Assembly: GCF_003122085.1 (NCBI RefSeq)
Contig: NZ_QEXV01000001.1
Span: 973,432-1,037,431, forward strand
Source of the DNA: Marinicauda salina
GTDB taxonomy: Bacteria > Pseudomonadota > Alphaproteobacteria > Caulobacterales > Maricaulaceae
DNA length: 64,000 nt
Direction of reading: 5' to 3'
Shown: one piece after another, positions 42,306-52,568 of the stretch
Layout: the number at the start of each line of letters is the position of its first letter
Numbering within the stretch: the first letter of the stretch is position 1
Translations under genes and position numbers: made by a program
Notes under the pieces: generated by a model
What the model saw: only the letters and a program-made list of their open reading frames with translations
What the model was told of the DNA's origin: nothing
Databases searched by the model: none

Positions 42306-45287
42306 CTAGCGGCCGGTCGCGCGCTCGAGTCGCGCGATCAGGCCGGCGTCCACCGAGCCCGTCCGCTCAAGCCCCTCATCGCTCTGATAGGCCACGATCG
42401 CCTCGCGTGTCTGCGGTCCGAAGTCACCATCGGCCGGACCGGTCTCATAGCCAAGCCGGCTTAGCAGGGACTGGGCGCGCGCGATCAGCTCCGCGTCCGG
42501 CGTCTCCCATGGCTGAGGGGGATAGCGCCCTTGCGCTTCGGGGTCCACCGGGCGGGGTTCGAAGCCGCGGGCGGCGGCCTCGGCGGCGCGGCGCTGCTCG
42601 GCCGACAGCTCGCGGCGCACGTCGGCGGCGCGGCGCTCGGCCTCGCTGTCGCCCGCCCGCCCGGCGATCAGGAACCAGGCGTAGGCGTCGGCGGCGCTCT
42701 GCGGCACGCCGAAGCCTTCCTGGTAGAGCAGGGCGAGATTGAACTGGCTGTCGCGCACGCCGTGCAGCGCAGCCTGCTCGAACCAGTGCGCGGCGGCCTC
42801 CTGGTTCTCCGGCGTCGCCTCGGCGTTGACGTAGAGCCCGCCGGCCTCGTGCATGGCGCGGACATTGCCGTTCTCAGCCGCCCGCACCGTCCAGTCGAGG
42901 GCGGCGGCCGGGTCGACCGAGACCCCGCGGCCGCGGAACAGCATCGCCGCCCAGCGGCGCTGGGCCTCGGGCACGCCGGCCTCGGCGGCGCGGCGCATCA
43001 GTTCGGCGGCGTCCTCGACCGCGCCGGCCTGCAGCCGGTCGAGGGCGAGCTGGTAACGCGCGACCGGATCGCCGCCGGCGGCCGCCGCCTCCAGGGTCGC
43101 CGGCTCGGTCCCCGCGGCGCCGATGCGGGCGTCGGCCGCAGCCGGCGTCACAAGCTCGTCGCTGAGGGTTTCGGGCGCGGCCGCGGCGACGCGCTGCGGC
43201 GCGGCGTGGGCCGCGTCCGCCTCCGAGTCGGCGAACAGCTGCGACAGCGTTGCGCTCGGGTCGGCGTTCGCGGCGGCCTGCGCCGCCGGCGGCTCCTCGG
43301 CGAACCCCTCGACGGCGAGCATCGCCGCCGCCGCCGACATGGCGAGAAAGCCCAGCGTGCTGGCCCCGACCAGAACCCACTTGTTCCGGCCCTCGGCGGG
43401 CTCGGCGAGCGGGTCAGCGTGTCCGCGGGAGCGGGCGCTTTCCCTGACCGAGGCGAGGAAGTCGGCGTCCGCCGTGGCTCCGGGAGCGGAGCGGTGCTCG
43501 CGCTCTGGGCCGGACGGCCGCGTCTCGGTCGCCTCGTCCTCGTCCGGGTCCGGCTCCTCCGGCGCGGCGTAGTCGGCGCGAATCTCCCCGAAGGCGTGTA
43601 CGCGGCCCGCCTCGCGCTCCGCGCCGATCGCGTCGTCGTCGTCGGCCTCCGACCAGGCGCCGGGCGGCGAGGGCAGCGTCTCGGTGAATTCCGCCCTGGC
43701 GGCGTGCTCGCGGGTCGAGGCGGAGTCGCGCTTTTCGATCGCCTCGAGCCGGTCGGCGAGAGCGGCCATCGCGCGCTGGACGGGCGAGAGCGCGTCGGCG
43801 GTCTCCCCGCGCGTCGCATCCAGGCGCGCATTGACGGATTCCATCGCCTCGGCGATGCGTTTCGCCGTGCGCTCCTCGGACGCCGCCAGGCGCGCCTGCA
43901 GCGCCTCGTCGGCTCCGTCGCCGCGTTTGGTTTCGAGGGTTTCGACGACCCGCGCCATGCGTTCTCCCGCCGCTTCGACAGCTTCGGCCGAGCGCGCCTC
44001 GGCCTTGTGAACCCGATCGACCAGGCTGGCGCCCAGCCGGGCGATCTCCTCGCCCATGCGCTTGACCGCGGAGGTGTTCTCCTCTCGCACACGTTCCAGC
44101 CGCGTTTCCAGATCCGCGCGGCTTTCGCGCTGGTCGCGCCGCTGTTCCTGCTCGCCCAGACGCGACTCGAGGCGCTGCTCGGCGCGTTCGACGCGCTGGT
44201 CGACGGCGCGCGTGAGCTGCGAGACCTGCTCGGCGACGCGCTCGAGGATCCGGCTCTGCCGCTCCTCGGCCTTGGTCAGCCGGTCCTCGGCCGCGGCGAG
44301 CGCCTGCTCGAGCCGGGCGGGATCGTTCTGGCGCGACGCCGCGTCGAGCTGCCGGGCGAAATCGGCGCGCGTCGTGCGGATCGCGTCGGCCAGCTCGCCG
44401 GCGAGATTCTCCAGGCGGCGGCGGAACTGGTCGCGGGTGACGGCTTCTCCGCTGTGGGATTCCAGCGCCTTCAGCCGCGCCTCGAGCGCGTCGTACGATT
44501 TCTCCAGCGCCGAGGCGGCGTCGCCGGTCGCCCTTTCGGCGGCGGTCAGCCGGCGCTGCACGCCCCGCGTGGCGGCGTGCAGGCCCTCGAGCGCCTCGGC
44601 GGTGCGCTTGTCGCGGGCGTCGAGCAGGTCGCGCAGGCTCGTATGCTCCTCGCGGGCGCGACGTTCGGTTTCGTCGAGCCGGTCGGAGAGCGTCTTCGCC
44701 GCGCGCTCGGCGGCCTGGCGGTCCCGCTCGCTGCGCTCGACCAGCCCGTCGAGTTCGTCGCGGACGTCGCGCTCGGTCTCGTAGAGCCGGCCGGCGAGCT
44801 TGCCGACCGTCGTCTCGACGGCGCGCAGACCTTCGGAGTCGGCGCCGGGGCCCGCGCGCTCCAGCCGGCGCACGCGCTCGAACAGCTCGTCGCGGGCCGA
44901 ACGCTCGCGCGCGAGTTCGGTCTCGAGCGTTTCGCCGGCGTCCTCGCGTTCCTGCTCTAGCCGCTCGAGCCGGCGCGACAGCCCGGACACGTCGCGATCG
45001 ACGCCGGTGAGCGCATCGGCGGCGCGCTGCTCGGCGGACTCCACGCGCTCGGCGAGGCGCCCGACGACGGCGCGCAGCGCGCCGTCATCGCCCCCGCCGC
45101 CGAAGCCGGGAAAGTCGGAGAGCTTGTCGTCCCAGTCCGGATTGTCGTGCTTCGGGTCGGACTCCTCGAGGAGGACGCGGTTCAGCCACTCGCCGAGGGT
45201 CATCCCCTCGCGACGCGCCGCGGTCTTCGCCCGCGCGCGGGCGCGCGGATCGATTCCCTTTATGCTCCATGGCGCCCCGGACGGCAT
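42306..45287 (-). CDS. podJ: PodJ-type polar localisation factor
   Basis: A 993-residue polarity protein. The opening APWSIKGIDPRARARAKTAARREGMTLGEWLNRVL is a hallmark of PodJ and related proteins. Long coiled coils rich in Glu/Arg (about residues 70-540) follow, then an acidic linker, one membrane helix (WVLVGASTLGFLAMSAAAAML, about 640) and a periplasmic part. The latter has Sel1-like repeats (AELMRRAAEAGVPEAQRRWAAML; HWFEQAALHGVRDSQFNLALLY) and a C-terminal peptidoglycan-binding domain (LLSRLGYETGPADGDFGPQTREAIVAYQ). PodJ organises the new pole (flagellum, pili, holdfast) in Caulobacter. A CtrA-like site lies 156 bp upstream. Confidence 0.92.
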   Translation of the reverse strand: MPSGAPWSIKGIDPRARARAKTAARREGMTLGEWLNRVLLEESDPKHDNPDWDDKLSDFPGFGGGGDDGALRAVVGRLAERVESAEQRAADALTGVDRDVSGLSRRLERLEQEREDAGETLETELARERSARDELFERVRRLERAGPGADSEGLRAVETTVGKLAGRLYETERDVRDELDGLVERSERDRQAAERAAKTLSDRLDETERRAREEHTSLRDLLDARDKRTAEALEGLHAATRGVQRRLTAAERATGDAASALEKSYDALEARLKALESHSGEAVTRDQFRRRLENLAGELADAIRTTRADFARQLDAASRQNDPARLEQALAAAEDRLTKAEERQSRILERVAEQVSQLTRAVDQRVERAEQRLESRLGEQEQRRDQRESRADLETRLERVREENTSAVKRMGEEIARLGASLVDRVHKAEARSAEAVEAAGERMARVVETLETKRGDGADEALQARLAASEERTAKRIAEAMESVNARLDATRGETADALSPVQRAMAALADRLEAIEKRDSASTREHAARAEFTETLPSPPGAWSEADDDDAIGAEREAGRVHAFGEIRADYAAPEEPDPDEDEATETRPSGPEREHRSAPGATADADFLASVRESARSRGHADPLAEPAEGRNKWVLVGASTLGFLAMSAAAAMLAVEGFAEEPPAAQAAANADPSATLSQLFADSEADAAHAAPQRVAAAAPETLSDELVTPAAADARIGAAGTEPATLEAAAAGGDPVARYQLALDRLQAGAVEDAAELMRRAAEAGVPEAQRRWAAMLFRGRGVSVDPAAALDWTVRAAENGNVRAMHEAGGLYVNAEATPENQEAAAHWFEQAALHGVRDSQFNLALLYQEGFGVPQSAADAYAWFLIAGRAGDSEAERRAADVRRELSAEQRRAAEAAARGFEPRPVDPEAQGRYPPQPWETPDAELIARAQSLLSRLGYETGPADGDFGPQTREAIVAYQSDEGLERTGSVDAGLIARLERATGR

Positions 45288-45442
45288 CCCGACTCACTCC
45301 CGGCAGTCCGACCGACCGTAGCTGAGCCGTGAATATTGTGTAAATAAAAAGGCCGGGCCCAATATATAGTGTTTCCACAGCCAATTCGGGCGTCGGCGGC
45401 CGGATCACCTCAGCATCTCGACCGATCAGGCCGCTGATGCGG

Positions 45443-45457
45443 TTAACGCTGCGTAAA
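45443..45457. promoter_or_regulatory. CtrA-like site in front of podJ
   Basis: TTAA-CGCTGCG-TAAA matches the CtrA consensus TTAA-N7-TTAA with one mismatch. It lies in the 192-bp gap between podJ and the secreted-protein gene at 45480 (both on the minus strand, podJ downstream), a stretch visibly richer in A/T. podJ is under cell-cycle control in Caulobacter, so the site is plausible. Confidence 0.45.
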
Positions 45458-45479
45458 TCTTCATGAACGCACGGGCCCG

Positions 45480-46967
45480 TCAGCGCGCGCCTTCGCCTCC
45501 GGGCGCGAAGAAGCCGGGGGCGAGCGCCTCGATGCGCGCCTCGATCTCTCCGAGCTGGGCGAGCAGCGGCGTCGGCTCCCGCGCGGGCAGCGCGCGTCCG
45601 AGGTCGAACAGCGCCCAGGCGGCTTCCGGCGCGCCGGCGGCGAGGAAGCGGCGGCCGAGGCGGGCGTACGTGTCGGGCGCGTAGGGGTCGATCACCAGCG
45701 CCTCGGCCAGCAGGCCGGCCGGATCGAGGTCGGGATAGGTCTCTAGCCCCTCCTGGCCCCAGGTCGTCAGCGCCTCGGCGACGAGCGCGCGGGCGTGCGC
45801 GCCGGCGAGATCGTCCCGGTCCAGGTGCGGCCTGAGGGCGTCGATCGCGGCAGCCGGATCGCCGCTGGTCGCGGCGGCGACCGCGTCGACGGCTTGTTCG
45901 AAGGCGGGATCGCCCTCGGCGCGCGCGATCATCGCCTCGGCGGCGGCGCAAGCGGGCCGCGCCGCTTCGTCCGCCTCGGCGGGGCAGGGGCCGAAATGGG
46001 CGGTCTCGCGCGCCGCGGCGAGATAGGCGCCGGCGAAGTCGCCCGCCTCAGCGAGCGCGCGCACCCGCGCGGCGAGATCGTCGGGCGTCGGCGGCGGGCC
46101 GGCCTCGCCCGTCACGGCGGCCAGCGCGGCCGGTCCCGCCGTCTCGTTCAGCAGAGCCGGGCCGGGCAGCACGGGCGTCGCGGGCGGCAGGGCCGGGCCG
46201 CCGTCTTCCTGCGCGTCCGCCAGCACCCATTGCTCGGTGCGTCCGTCCGGGCTCTCGGGGCTGTAGACGGTGAAGCTGACGGCGCACGGAAACACGACCT
46301 GGGAGACGAGCCGCTCGACGATATCGGGATGAACCGGCGCGGCGTGCTGGAGGAAGATGAAGGCGCGGCGCGCCTGCCCGCCGGACAGCGGATCGCGCAC
46401 GCACGGCGAGTCCTCGCCCGCAGCGTAGAAGGCGCGGAAGATCGTCTCGCCGTCGCGCGCGGCGCTCAGCCGGCCGAGGGCCTCGTCGAATGCAAGCTCG
46501 GCGGGTCGCGGCGCCAGCCCCATCGCGGCCTCCAGCCAGAACCGGTCGAACACGCCGGCCTCGCCGAAATCGATGCGGTCGCGTTCGCCGCCCTGCGACA
46601 GGGCGACATAGATGTCGAGATTGCGCCGCGCGGCGGCGTGCAGGCTGCCGTTGAGCAGGCTTTCCCGGTCCGGCGTCCAGACGAGCTTCCGCCGGGCGGC
46701 GAGGTCGACCAGGGTGTATTCGTCCGTGCCGCCGTCGGTCCAGGCGAACCAGTCCGGGCCGTAGGCGGCTTCGTGCTCGACCGTCTCGCTCTCGTCGTCC
46801 TCGCCCGAGGCGATCTCGACGCGCCAGACATGACGCTCGGCCTCGCCCAGCGGCGCGCCGCGGACCTGCTCGTAGGTCTCCGGTCCGACATGCGGGCCCA
46901 TCTGCGCCAGCGCCGGTCCGGGCGCGGCGGCGAGCAGGGCGGAAAGCGCGGCGGCGCGCAGGGCCAT
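45480..46967 (-). CDS. Secreted protein of unknown function
   Basis: A 495-residue protein with a signal peptide (MALRAAALSALLAAAPGPALA). The N-terminal half is beta-rich (VWRVEIASGEDDESETVEHEAAYGPDWFAW; AARRKLVWTPDRESLLNGSLHAAARRNLDIYVALSQGG). A middle region has four cysteines likely to form disulfides, and the alanine-rich helical C-terminal third resembles tetratricopeptide packing (YAPDTYARLGRRFLAAGAPEAAWALFDLGRALP). I do not recognise it. It is probably periplasmic and lies upstream of podJ on the same strand, separated by the CtrA-like site. Confidence 0.75.
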   Translation of the reverse strand: MALRAAALSALLAAAPGPALAQMGPHVGPETYEQVRGAPLGEAERHVWRVEIASGEDDESETVEHEAAYGPDWFAWTDGGTDEYTLVDLAARRKLVWTPDRESLLNGSLHAAARRNLDIYVALSQGGERDRIDFGEAGVFDRFWLEAAMGLAPRPAELAFDEALGRLSAARDGETIFRAFYAAGEDSPCVRDPLSGGQARRAFIFLQHAAPVHPDIVERLVSQVVFPCAVSFTVYSPESPDGRTEQWVLADAQEDGGPALPPATPVLPGPALLNETAGPAALAAVTGEAGPPPTPDDLAARVRALAEAGDFAGAYLAAARETAHFGPCPAEADEAARPACAAAEAMIARAEGDPAFEQAVDAVAAATSGDPAAAIDALRPHLDRDDLAGAHARALVAEALTTWGQEGLETYPDLDPAGLLAEALVIDPYAPDTYARLGRRFLAAGAPEAAWALFDLGRALPAREPTPLLAQLGEIEARIEALAPGFFAPGGEGAR

Positions 46968-47052
46968 GGCGGACTCCGGGGCGGCGTGAAATCCTCGCGA
47001 GGCGAGCCGATGAATGCGGCCGGGTCAAGGCGCCGCAGGCGGCCGGGCCAGA

Positions 47053-47074
47053 TTGACGTTGACGTGAACGTCAA
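47053..47074. promoter_or_regulatory. Inverted repeat TTGACGTT-N6-AACGTCAA before the MerR gene
   Basis: Perfect 8-bp arms with a 6-bp spacer, ending 20 nt before the MerR start. The ACGT-rich pattern recalls sites of LiuR-type MerR regulators that control acyl-CoA degradation genes, and such genes follow immediately. TTGACG within the left arm could serve as a -35. The repeat is seen; the regulator match is inferred. Confidence 0.7.
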
Positions 47075-47094
47075 GTTCCGGAATCCTCCGCGCC

Positions 47095-47574
47095 ATGGTC
47101 AAGCCGGCCCCGCCCGATGCGGAGTTCACCATCCGCGATCTCGCCGAGACGTTCGACGTCACGCCGCGGGCGCTGCGCTTCTACGAACAGAAAGGCCTGA
47201 TCACGCCGCACCGGCGCGGCGCGACGCGGCTCTACTCGGCCGCCGACCGCGCCCGCCTGGCGCTCATCCTGCGCGGCAAGCGCGTCGGCTTCTCGCTCGA
47301 CGAGATCAAGGAGATGCTCGATCTCGAGGCGCTCGACTCCTTCGGCCGCGATCATCTCGAGCGCGCGCTGGAACGTTTCCGCGCGCGGATCGATGATCTC
47401 AAGGGACAGCGCAAGGACATCGACGACGCCATCGGCGAGCTGGAGGCCGGCTGCCGCTGGATGGAGGAGCGCCTCGCCGACCGCGAGCCGCCCGAAGAGG
47501 TCAAGCGACGCGCGCGCGCCTTCGAGGCGCTGGCCGCCGCCCGCCTGACCCAGTGGGCGACGCCGACGGAATGA
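47095..47574 (+). CDS. MerR-family regulator, probably of beta-oxidation genes
   Basis: A 159-residue MerR protein. The winged helix-turn-helix is FTIRDLAETFDVTPRALRFYEQKGLITPHRRGATRLYSAADRARL. A dimerisation coiled coil with a long Arg/Glu helix (RALERFRARIDDLKGQRKDIDDAIGELEAG) follows. There is no C-terminal metal-binding cysteine cluster; its single Cys (CRWMEER) is isolated, so it is not a metal sensor. Position ahead of acyl-CoA dehydrogenases, thiolase and FadJ suggests a LiuR-like role sensing acyl-CoAs. The upstream inverted repeat suggests autoregulation. Confidence 0.88.
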   Translation: MVKPAPPDAEFTIRDLAETFDVTPRALRFYEQKGLITPHRRGATRLYSAADRARLALILRGKRVGFSLDEIKEMLDLEALDSFGRDHLERALERFRARIDDLKGQRKDIDDAIGELEAGCRWMEERLADREPPEEVKRRARAFEALAAARLTQWATPTE

Positions 47575-47671
47575 CGTTTCGATGACGCCCGCGAGAATGA
47601 CTCGACCCGGTTGAAGACACGCGGTTCCATCTTCGCGGACCGCCCCATGACAGACGCGACGGAGACCCCTC

Positions 47672-49462
47672 ATGCCCGCCTATCGCGCCCCGCTTCGTGA
47701 CCACCGCTTCGTGCTCAACGACGTGCTCAACGTCCAGCAGCACGGCAATCTCGAAGGCTTCTCGGAAGCCAGTTCCGACATCGTCGACGCCATCCTCGAG
47801 GAGGGCGGCAAGTTCTGCGAGAACGTGCTCCATCCCCTCAACAAGGTCGGCGACGAGGAGGGCTGCAAGCTCCAGGACGACGGCGAAGTCGTCGTGCCGA
47901 CCGGCTTCAAGGAGGCCTACGACCAGCTCACCGAGGGCGGCTGGACGGCGCTCGCCGCCGATCCCGAGTACGGCGGCCAGGGCCTGCCCCACTATCTCAA
48001 CCTCGCCTTCAACGAGATGGTGACCTCCACCAACATGGCCTTCGGCATGTATCCCGGCCTCACCGGCGGCGCCGTGCACGCGCTCGTGGCGGGCGGCTCG
48101 GACGAGCAGAAGCGCAAATACCTGCCGAAGATGATCTCGGGCGAGTGGTCGGGGACGATGAACCTGACCGAGCCGCATTGCGGCACCGATCTCGGCCTGC
48201 TCAGGACCAAGGCCGTCCCCAACGGCGACGGCTCCTACAAGATCTCGGGTCAGAAGATCTGGATCTCGGCCGGCGAGCACCCGATGTCGAAGAACATCAT
48301 CCACCTCGTGCTCGCCCGCATCGAGGGCGCGCCCGAGGGCGTGAAGGGCATCTCGCTGTTCGTCGTGCCGAAATACATCGTCGACGAGAACGGCGAGCCC
48401 GGCGAGCGCAACGGCGTCAAGTGCGGCGGCCTCGAAGAAAAGATGGGCATCCACGGCAACGCCACCTGCGTGATGAACTACGACGAGGCCACCGGCTGGC
48501 TGGTCGGCGAGGAGAACAAGGGCCTCAAGATCATGTTCATCATGATGAACGAGGCCCGGCTCGGCGTCGGCCTTCAGGGCCTGGCGCTCGCCGAGACCGC
48601 CTACCAGTACTCGCTCGACTTCGCTCGCGACCGGCTCCAGGGCCGCTCGCTGACGGGACCGAAGAACCCGGACGGACCGGCCGATCCGATCATCGTCCAC
48701 CCGGACGTGCGCCGCATGCTGATGGACCAGAAGGTGTTCGTCGAAGCCGGCCGCGCGCTGACCTTCTGGACGGCGCTGCAGGGCGATCTCGAGCACAAGG
48801 CCGAAGACGAGGAGACCCGGGAGAAGGCCGCCGACTACATGGCGCTGCTCACCCCGGTGATCAAAGGCTATCTCACCGACAAGGGCTACGACTCGATCTC
48901 CAAGGGGCTGCAGGTCCACGGCGGGTCGGGCTTCACCGAGGAATGGGGCGTCTCCCAGCTCCTGCGCGACGCGCGCATCACGCTGATCTACGAGGGCACG
49001 AACGGCATCCAGGCGCTCGATCTCGTCGGCCGCAAGCTCGCCATGAAGGGCATGCGCCCGATCAACACCTTCTTCTCCGAGCTCGACGCCTTCGTCGCCG
49101 ACAACCAGTCCGACGAGAAGCTCAAGCCCTTCGTCGACGGCCTGGCCGAGACCAAGGCGAAGCTGCAGCGCGCGACCAACTGGCTGGTCGAGAAGGGGCT
49201 GGAGAATTTCGACAACGCCGGCGCGGCGTCGACGGACTATCTCCATCTCTTCGGGCTGACCTGCTTCGCCTACATGTGGGCGAAGATGGCCAAGGCCTCG
49301 CTGGCGAAGATCGCCGACGGCGAGGACGATCCGATCTACGAGGCCAAGCTCGTGACCGGCCGCTATTTCCTCGAGCGCTGGCTGCCCGACGCCGACGCCC
49401 ACCTCGCCAAGGTCGAGGCCGGCGCCGACTGCATGATGGCGCTCGACGCCGAGGCGTTCTGA
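47672..49462 (+). CDS. Acyl-CoA dehydrogenase (long, DmdC-like type)
   Basis: A 596-residue FAD enzyme introducing the alpha-beta double bond in acyl-CoA. It begins with the DmdC-type MPAYRAPLRDHRFVLNDVLNVQQ. FAD contacts are GTMNLTEPHCGTDLG and QKIWISAGEH, and the catalytic glutamate lies in the IYEGTNGIQALDLVGRK segment. The extra C-terminal helical domain (DYLHLFGLTCFAYMWAKMAKASL) is typical of 3-methylmercaptopropionyl-CoA dehydrogenase relatives. The true chain length is unknown. It is the first structural gene of the beta-oxidation set. Confidence 0.92.
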   Translation: MPAYRAPLRDHRFVLNDVLNVQQHGNLEGFSEASSDIVDAILEEGGKFCENVLHPLNKVGDEEGCKLQDDGEVVVPTGFKEAYDQLTEGGWTALAADPEYGGQGLPHYLNLAFNEMVTSTNMAFGMYPGLTGGAVHALVAGGSDEQKRKYLPKMISGEWSGTMNLTEPHCGTDLGLLRTKAVPNGDGSYKISGQKIWISAGEHPMSKNIIHLVLARIEGAPEGVKGISLFVVPKYIVDENGEPGERNGVKCGGLEEKMGIHGNATCVMNYDEATGWLVGEENKGLKIMFIMMNEARLGVGLQGLALAETAYQYSLDFARDRLQGRSLTGPKNPDGPADPIIVHPDVRRMLMDQKVFVEAGRALTFWTALQGDLEHKAEDEETREKAADYMALLTPVIKGYLTDKGYDSISKGLQVHGGSGFTEEWGVSQLLRDARITLIYEGTNGIQALDLVGRKLAMKGMRPINTFFSELDAFVADNQSDEKLKPFVDGLAETKAKLQRATNWLVEKGLENFDNAGAASTDYLHLFGLTCFAYMWAKMAKASLAKIADGEDDPIYEAKLVTGRYFLERWLPDADAHLAKVEAGADCMMALDAEAF

Positions 49463-49478
49463 TGACCCCGGCCCTCGC

Positions 49479-49569
49479 CCTTCGAGGCCGCTTCGCGGCG
49501 CCTCAGGGTGAGGGCCGGTCCGTTTTCCCCCTCATCCTGAGGTGCGAGCCGAAGGCGAGCCTCGAAGGA
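49479..49569. repeat. REP-like palindrome between the acyl-CoA dehydrogenase genes
   Basis: Outer arms CCTTCGAGG and CCTCGAAGG, inner arms CCTCAGGGTGAGG and CCTCATCCTGAGG, each with a small hairpin. The same family (CTTCGAGG ... CCTCAGGGTGAGG ... CCTCGAAGG) recurs near 61262-61340. It makes up most of the gap between the two genes. Confidence 0.75.
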
Positions 49570-49601
49570 TGGATGACGCGACGACCCCAGGAGACCCCGT
49601 C

Positions 49602-50768
<1,167 letters not shown>

Positions 50769-50779
50769 TGGTGGTCGCT

Positions 50780-50918
50780 CCTCCCCCCTCCGGCTTCGGC
50801 TTCGCCTTCGCCTCAGCCACCTCCCCCGTAAACGGGGGAGGAAAGGCTGTCGCGGTCGGCGCCGGGTTTCCTCCCCCGCTTGCGGGGGAGGGGGACCACG
50901 AAGTGGTGGAGGGGGGAC
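50780..50918. repeat. Two oppositely oriented palindromic repeats upstream of the DUF559 gene
   Basis: The first (50780-50843) reads CCCCCCTCCGG ... CCACCTCCCCCG-TAAA-CGGGGGAGG. The second (50868-50918) is inverted: CCTCCCCCGC-TT-GCGGGGGAGG, then GGACCACGAAGTGGTGGAGGG. The second is the mirror partner of the copy at 51268-51317. Together they fill the 156-bp gap before the DUF559 start. Confidence 0.82.
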
Positions 50919-50924
50919 CGCGCC

Positions 50925-51359
50925 ATGCGTGAACGCGAAGCCCGCTCCCGCCCGCTGGCGAAACGCCTGCGTCGCCGGATGACGCACGCCGAGGCGATCC
51001 TGTGGGCGCATCTGCGCGGCGGACGGCTTGGCGGTTGGCGCTTCCGCCGCCAGCACCCGATCGGGCCCTATGTGGCCGACTTCGCCTGCGCGCCGGCGAG
51101 GCTTGTGATCGAGGTGGACGGGGCCACGCATTCGACGCCGCCGGAACAGCGCCGCGACGCGCGTCGTTCCAACTACATCCGCTCGCGCGGCTATGACGAG
51201 CTGCGCGTATGGAACACCGACATCTACGAAAACCTGGAAGGGGTCCTGCGCGTCATCAGCGACGCCCTTCCCCCCTCCGGTCCTTCGGACCACCTCCCCC
51301 GCAAGCGGGGGAGGAACGCCGACGCCGACATCCGAGTTGAAACCGGGAGACTCCCATGA
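50925..51359 (+). CDS. DUF559 endonuclease-fold protein in a repeat-flanked unit
   Basis: A 144-residue protein of the DUF559 (Vsr/restriction-endonuclease-like) family. [26 protein letters not shown] is the usual opening, and [33 protein letters not shown] carries the D...ExD-type nuclease motif. Next comes [29 protein letters not shown]. The last 30 residues ([17 protein letters not shown]...) are read from a palindromic repeat rather than a protein domain. The stop overlaps the thiolase ATG. The position inside a beta-oxidation operon and the inverted repeats on both sides indicate an acquired unit. Nuclease activity is inferred from the fold. Confidence 0.87.
   Translation: MREREARSRPLAKRLRRRMTHAEAILWAHLRGGRLGGWRFRRQHPIGPYVADFACAPARLVIEVDGATHSTPPEQRRDARRSNYIRSRGYDELRVWNTDIYENLEGVLRVISDALPPSGPSDHLPRKRGRNADADIRVETGRLP
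51268..51317 (+). repeat. Palindromic repeat at the 3' end of the DUF559 gene
   Basis: CCCCCCTCCGGTCCTTCGGACC followed by CTCCCCCGCAAGCGGGGGAG makes two hairpins. The second 20-mer is the exact reverse complement of the copy at 50871-50890 upstream of the gene, so the DUF559 gene sits between inverted copies. Confidence 0.85.
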
Positions 51360-52564
51360 CCGACGCCTATATCTACGACGCCGTGCGCACTCCGCGCGGC
51401 AAGGGCAAGAAGAGCGGCAGCCTGCACGAGGTCACCGCCCTCCAGCTCGCCACCCAGCAGCTCGAGGCGATCCGCGAGCGCAACGAACTCGACACCAGCC
51501 TCGTCGACGACGTGATCCTGGGTTGCGTCTCGCCGGTCGGCGAGCAGGGCGCCGATATCGCCCGCGCCGCGGCGCTCAACGCCGGCTACGCCGAGACCGC
51601 CTCGGGCTTCCAGGTCAATCGCTTCTGCGCCTCGGGCCTCGAGGCGACCAACCTGGCCGCGGCCAAGGTGATGACCGGCGAGGCCGATCTCGCCGTGGGC
51701 GGCGGCGTCGAGGCGATGAGCCGCGTGCCGATGGGCTCCGACGGCGGCGCGATGGCCGTCGATCCGGAGATGGCCTACGACCACTACTTCGTCCCGCAGG
51801 GCGTCTCCGCCGACCTGATCGCGACGAAGTGGGGCTATTCCCGCGACGATGTCGACGCCTACGCCGTCGAAAGCCAGAAGCGCGCCAAGAAAGCCTGGGA
51901 CGAGAAGCGCTTCGAGAAGTCGATCGTGCCGGTGAAGAACCAGCTCGGCCTGGTCCAGCTCGATCATGACGAGCACATGCGCCCGGAAAGCGACATGCAG
52001 TCGCTGGCGAGCCTGAAGCCCTCCTTCGAGGACCTGTCGAAGTTCGTCGGGCTCGACGCCGTGGCGATCCAGAAATACCCGGACGTGGAGAAGATCAATT
52101 TCGTCCACCATGCCGGCAATTCCTCGGGCATCGTCGACGGCGCGACCGCCATCCTGATCGGCTCGAAGGAGATGGGCGAGAAGCTGGGCCTCAAGCCGCG
52201 CGCGCGGATCCGCGCCATGGCCTCGATCGGTTCGGAGCCCACGATCATGCTCACCGGCCCGGCGCCGAGCGCGCGCAAGGCGCTCAAGAAGGCCGGCATG
52301 AGCCCCGAGGACATCGATCTCTACGAGATGAACGAGGCCTTCGCCGCGGTCGTGCTGCGCTTCATGGAGGATCTCGGCGTCCCCCACGACAAGACCAACG
52401 TCAATGGCGGCGCCATCGCCATGGGCCACCCCCTCGGCGCTACGGGAGCGATGATCCTCGGCACGGTGCTCGACGAGCTCGAGCGCACCGGCAAGGGCAC
52501 GGGCCTGGCCACGCTGTGCGTCGGCGGCGGCATGGGCACGGCCACCATCATCGAGCGGGTTTGA
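51356..52564 (+). CDS. Acetyl-CoA C-acyltransferase (thiolase)
   Basis: A 402-residue thiolase that cleaves 3-ketoacyl-CoA in beta-oxidation. The active-site cysteine is in [15 protein letters not shown] (about residue 92). The GHP histidine is in [17 protein letters not shown] and the second cysteine in [14 protein letters not shown]. It is most like FadI/FadA-type enzymes paired with FadJ. GGGAGA lies 6 nt before the ATG, outside the repeat, so the native ribosome site survived the DUF559 insertion. Confidence 0.95.
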   Translation: MTDAYIYDAVRTPRGKGKKSGSLHEVTALQLATQQLEAIRERNELDTSLVDDVILGCVSPVGEQGADIARAAALNAGYAETASGFQVNRFCASGLEATNLAAAKVMTGEADLAVGGGVEAMSRVPMGSDGGAMAVDPEMAYDHYFVPQGVSADLIATKWGYSRDDVDAYAVESQKRAKKAWDEKRFEKSIVPVKNQLGLVQLDHDEHMRPESDMQSLASLKPSFEDLSKFVGLDAVAIQKYPDVEKINFVHHAGNSSGIVDGATAILIGSKEMGEKLGLKPRARIRAMASIGSEPTIMLTGPAPSARKALKKAGMSPEDIDLYEMNEAFAAVVLRFMEDLGVPHDKTNVNGGAIAMGHPLGATGAMILGTVLDELERTGKGTGLATLCVGGGMGTATIIERV

Positions 52565-52568
52565 GGTG

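Noticed and set aside
42531..44960. An 809-codon open frame on the plus strand opposite podJ
   Set aside because: It is the antisense shadow of a very GC-rich coiled-coil gene. Its translation has no domain features, whereas the minus-strand product has a clear PodJ architecture.
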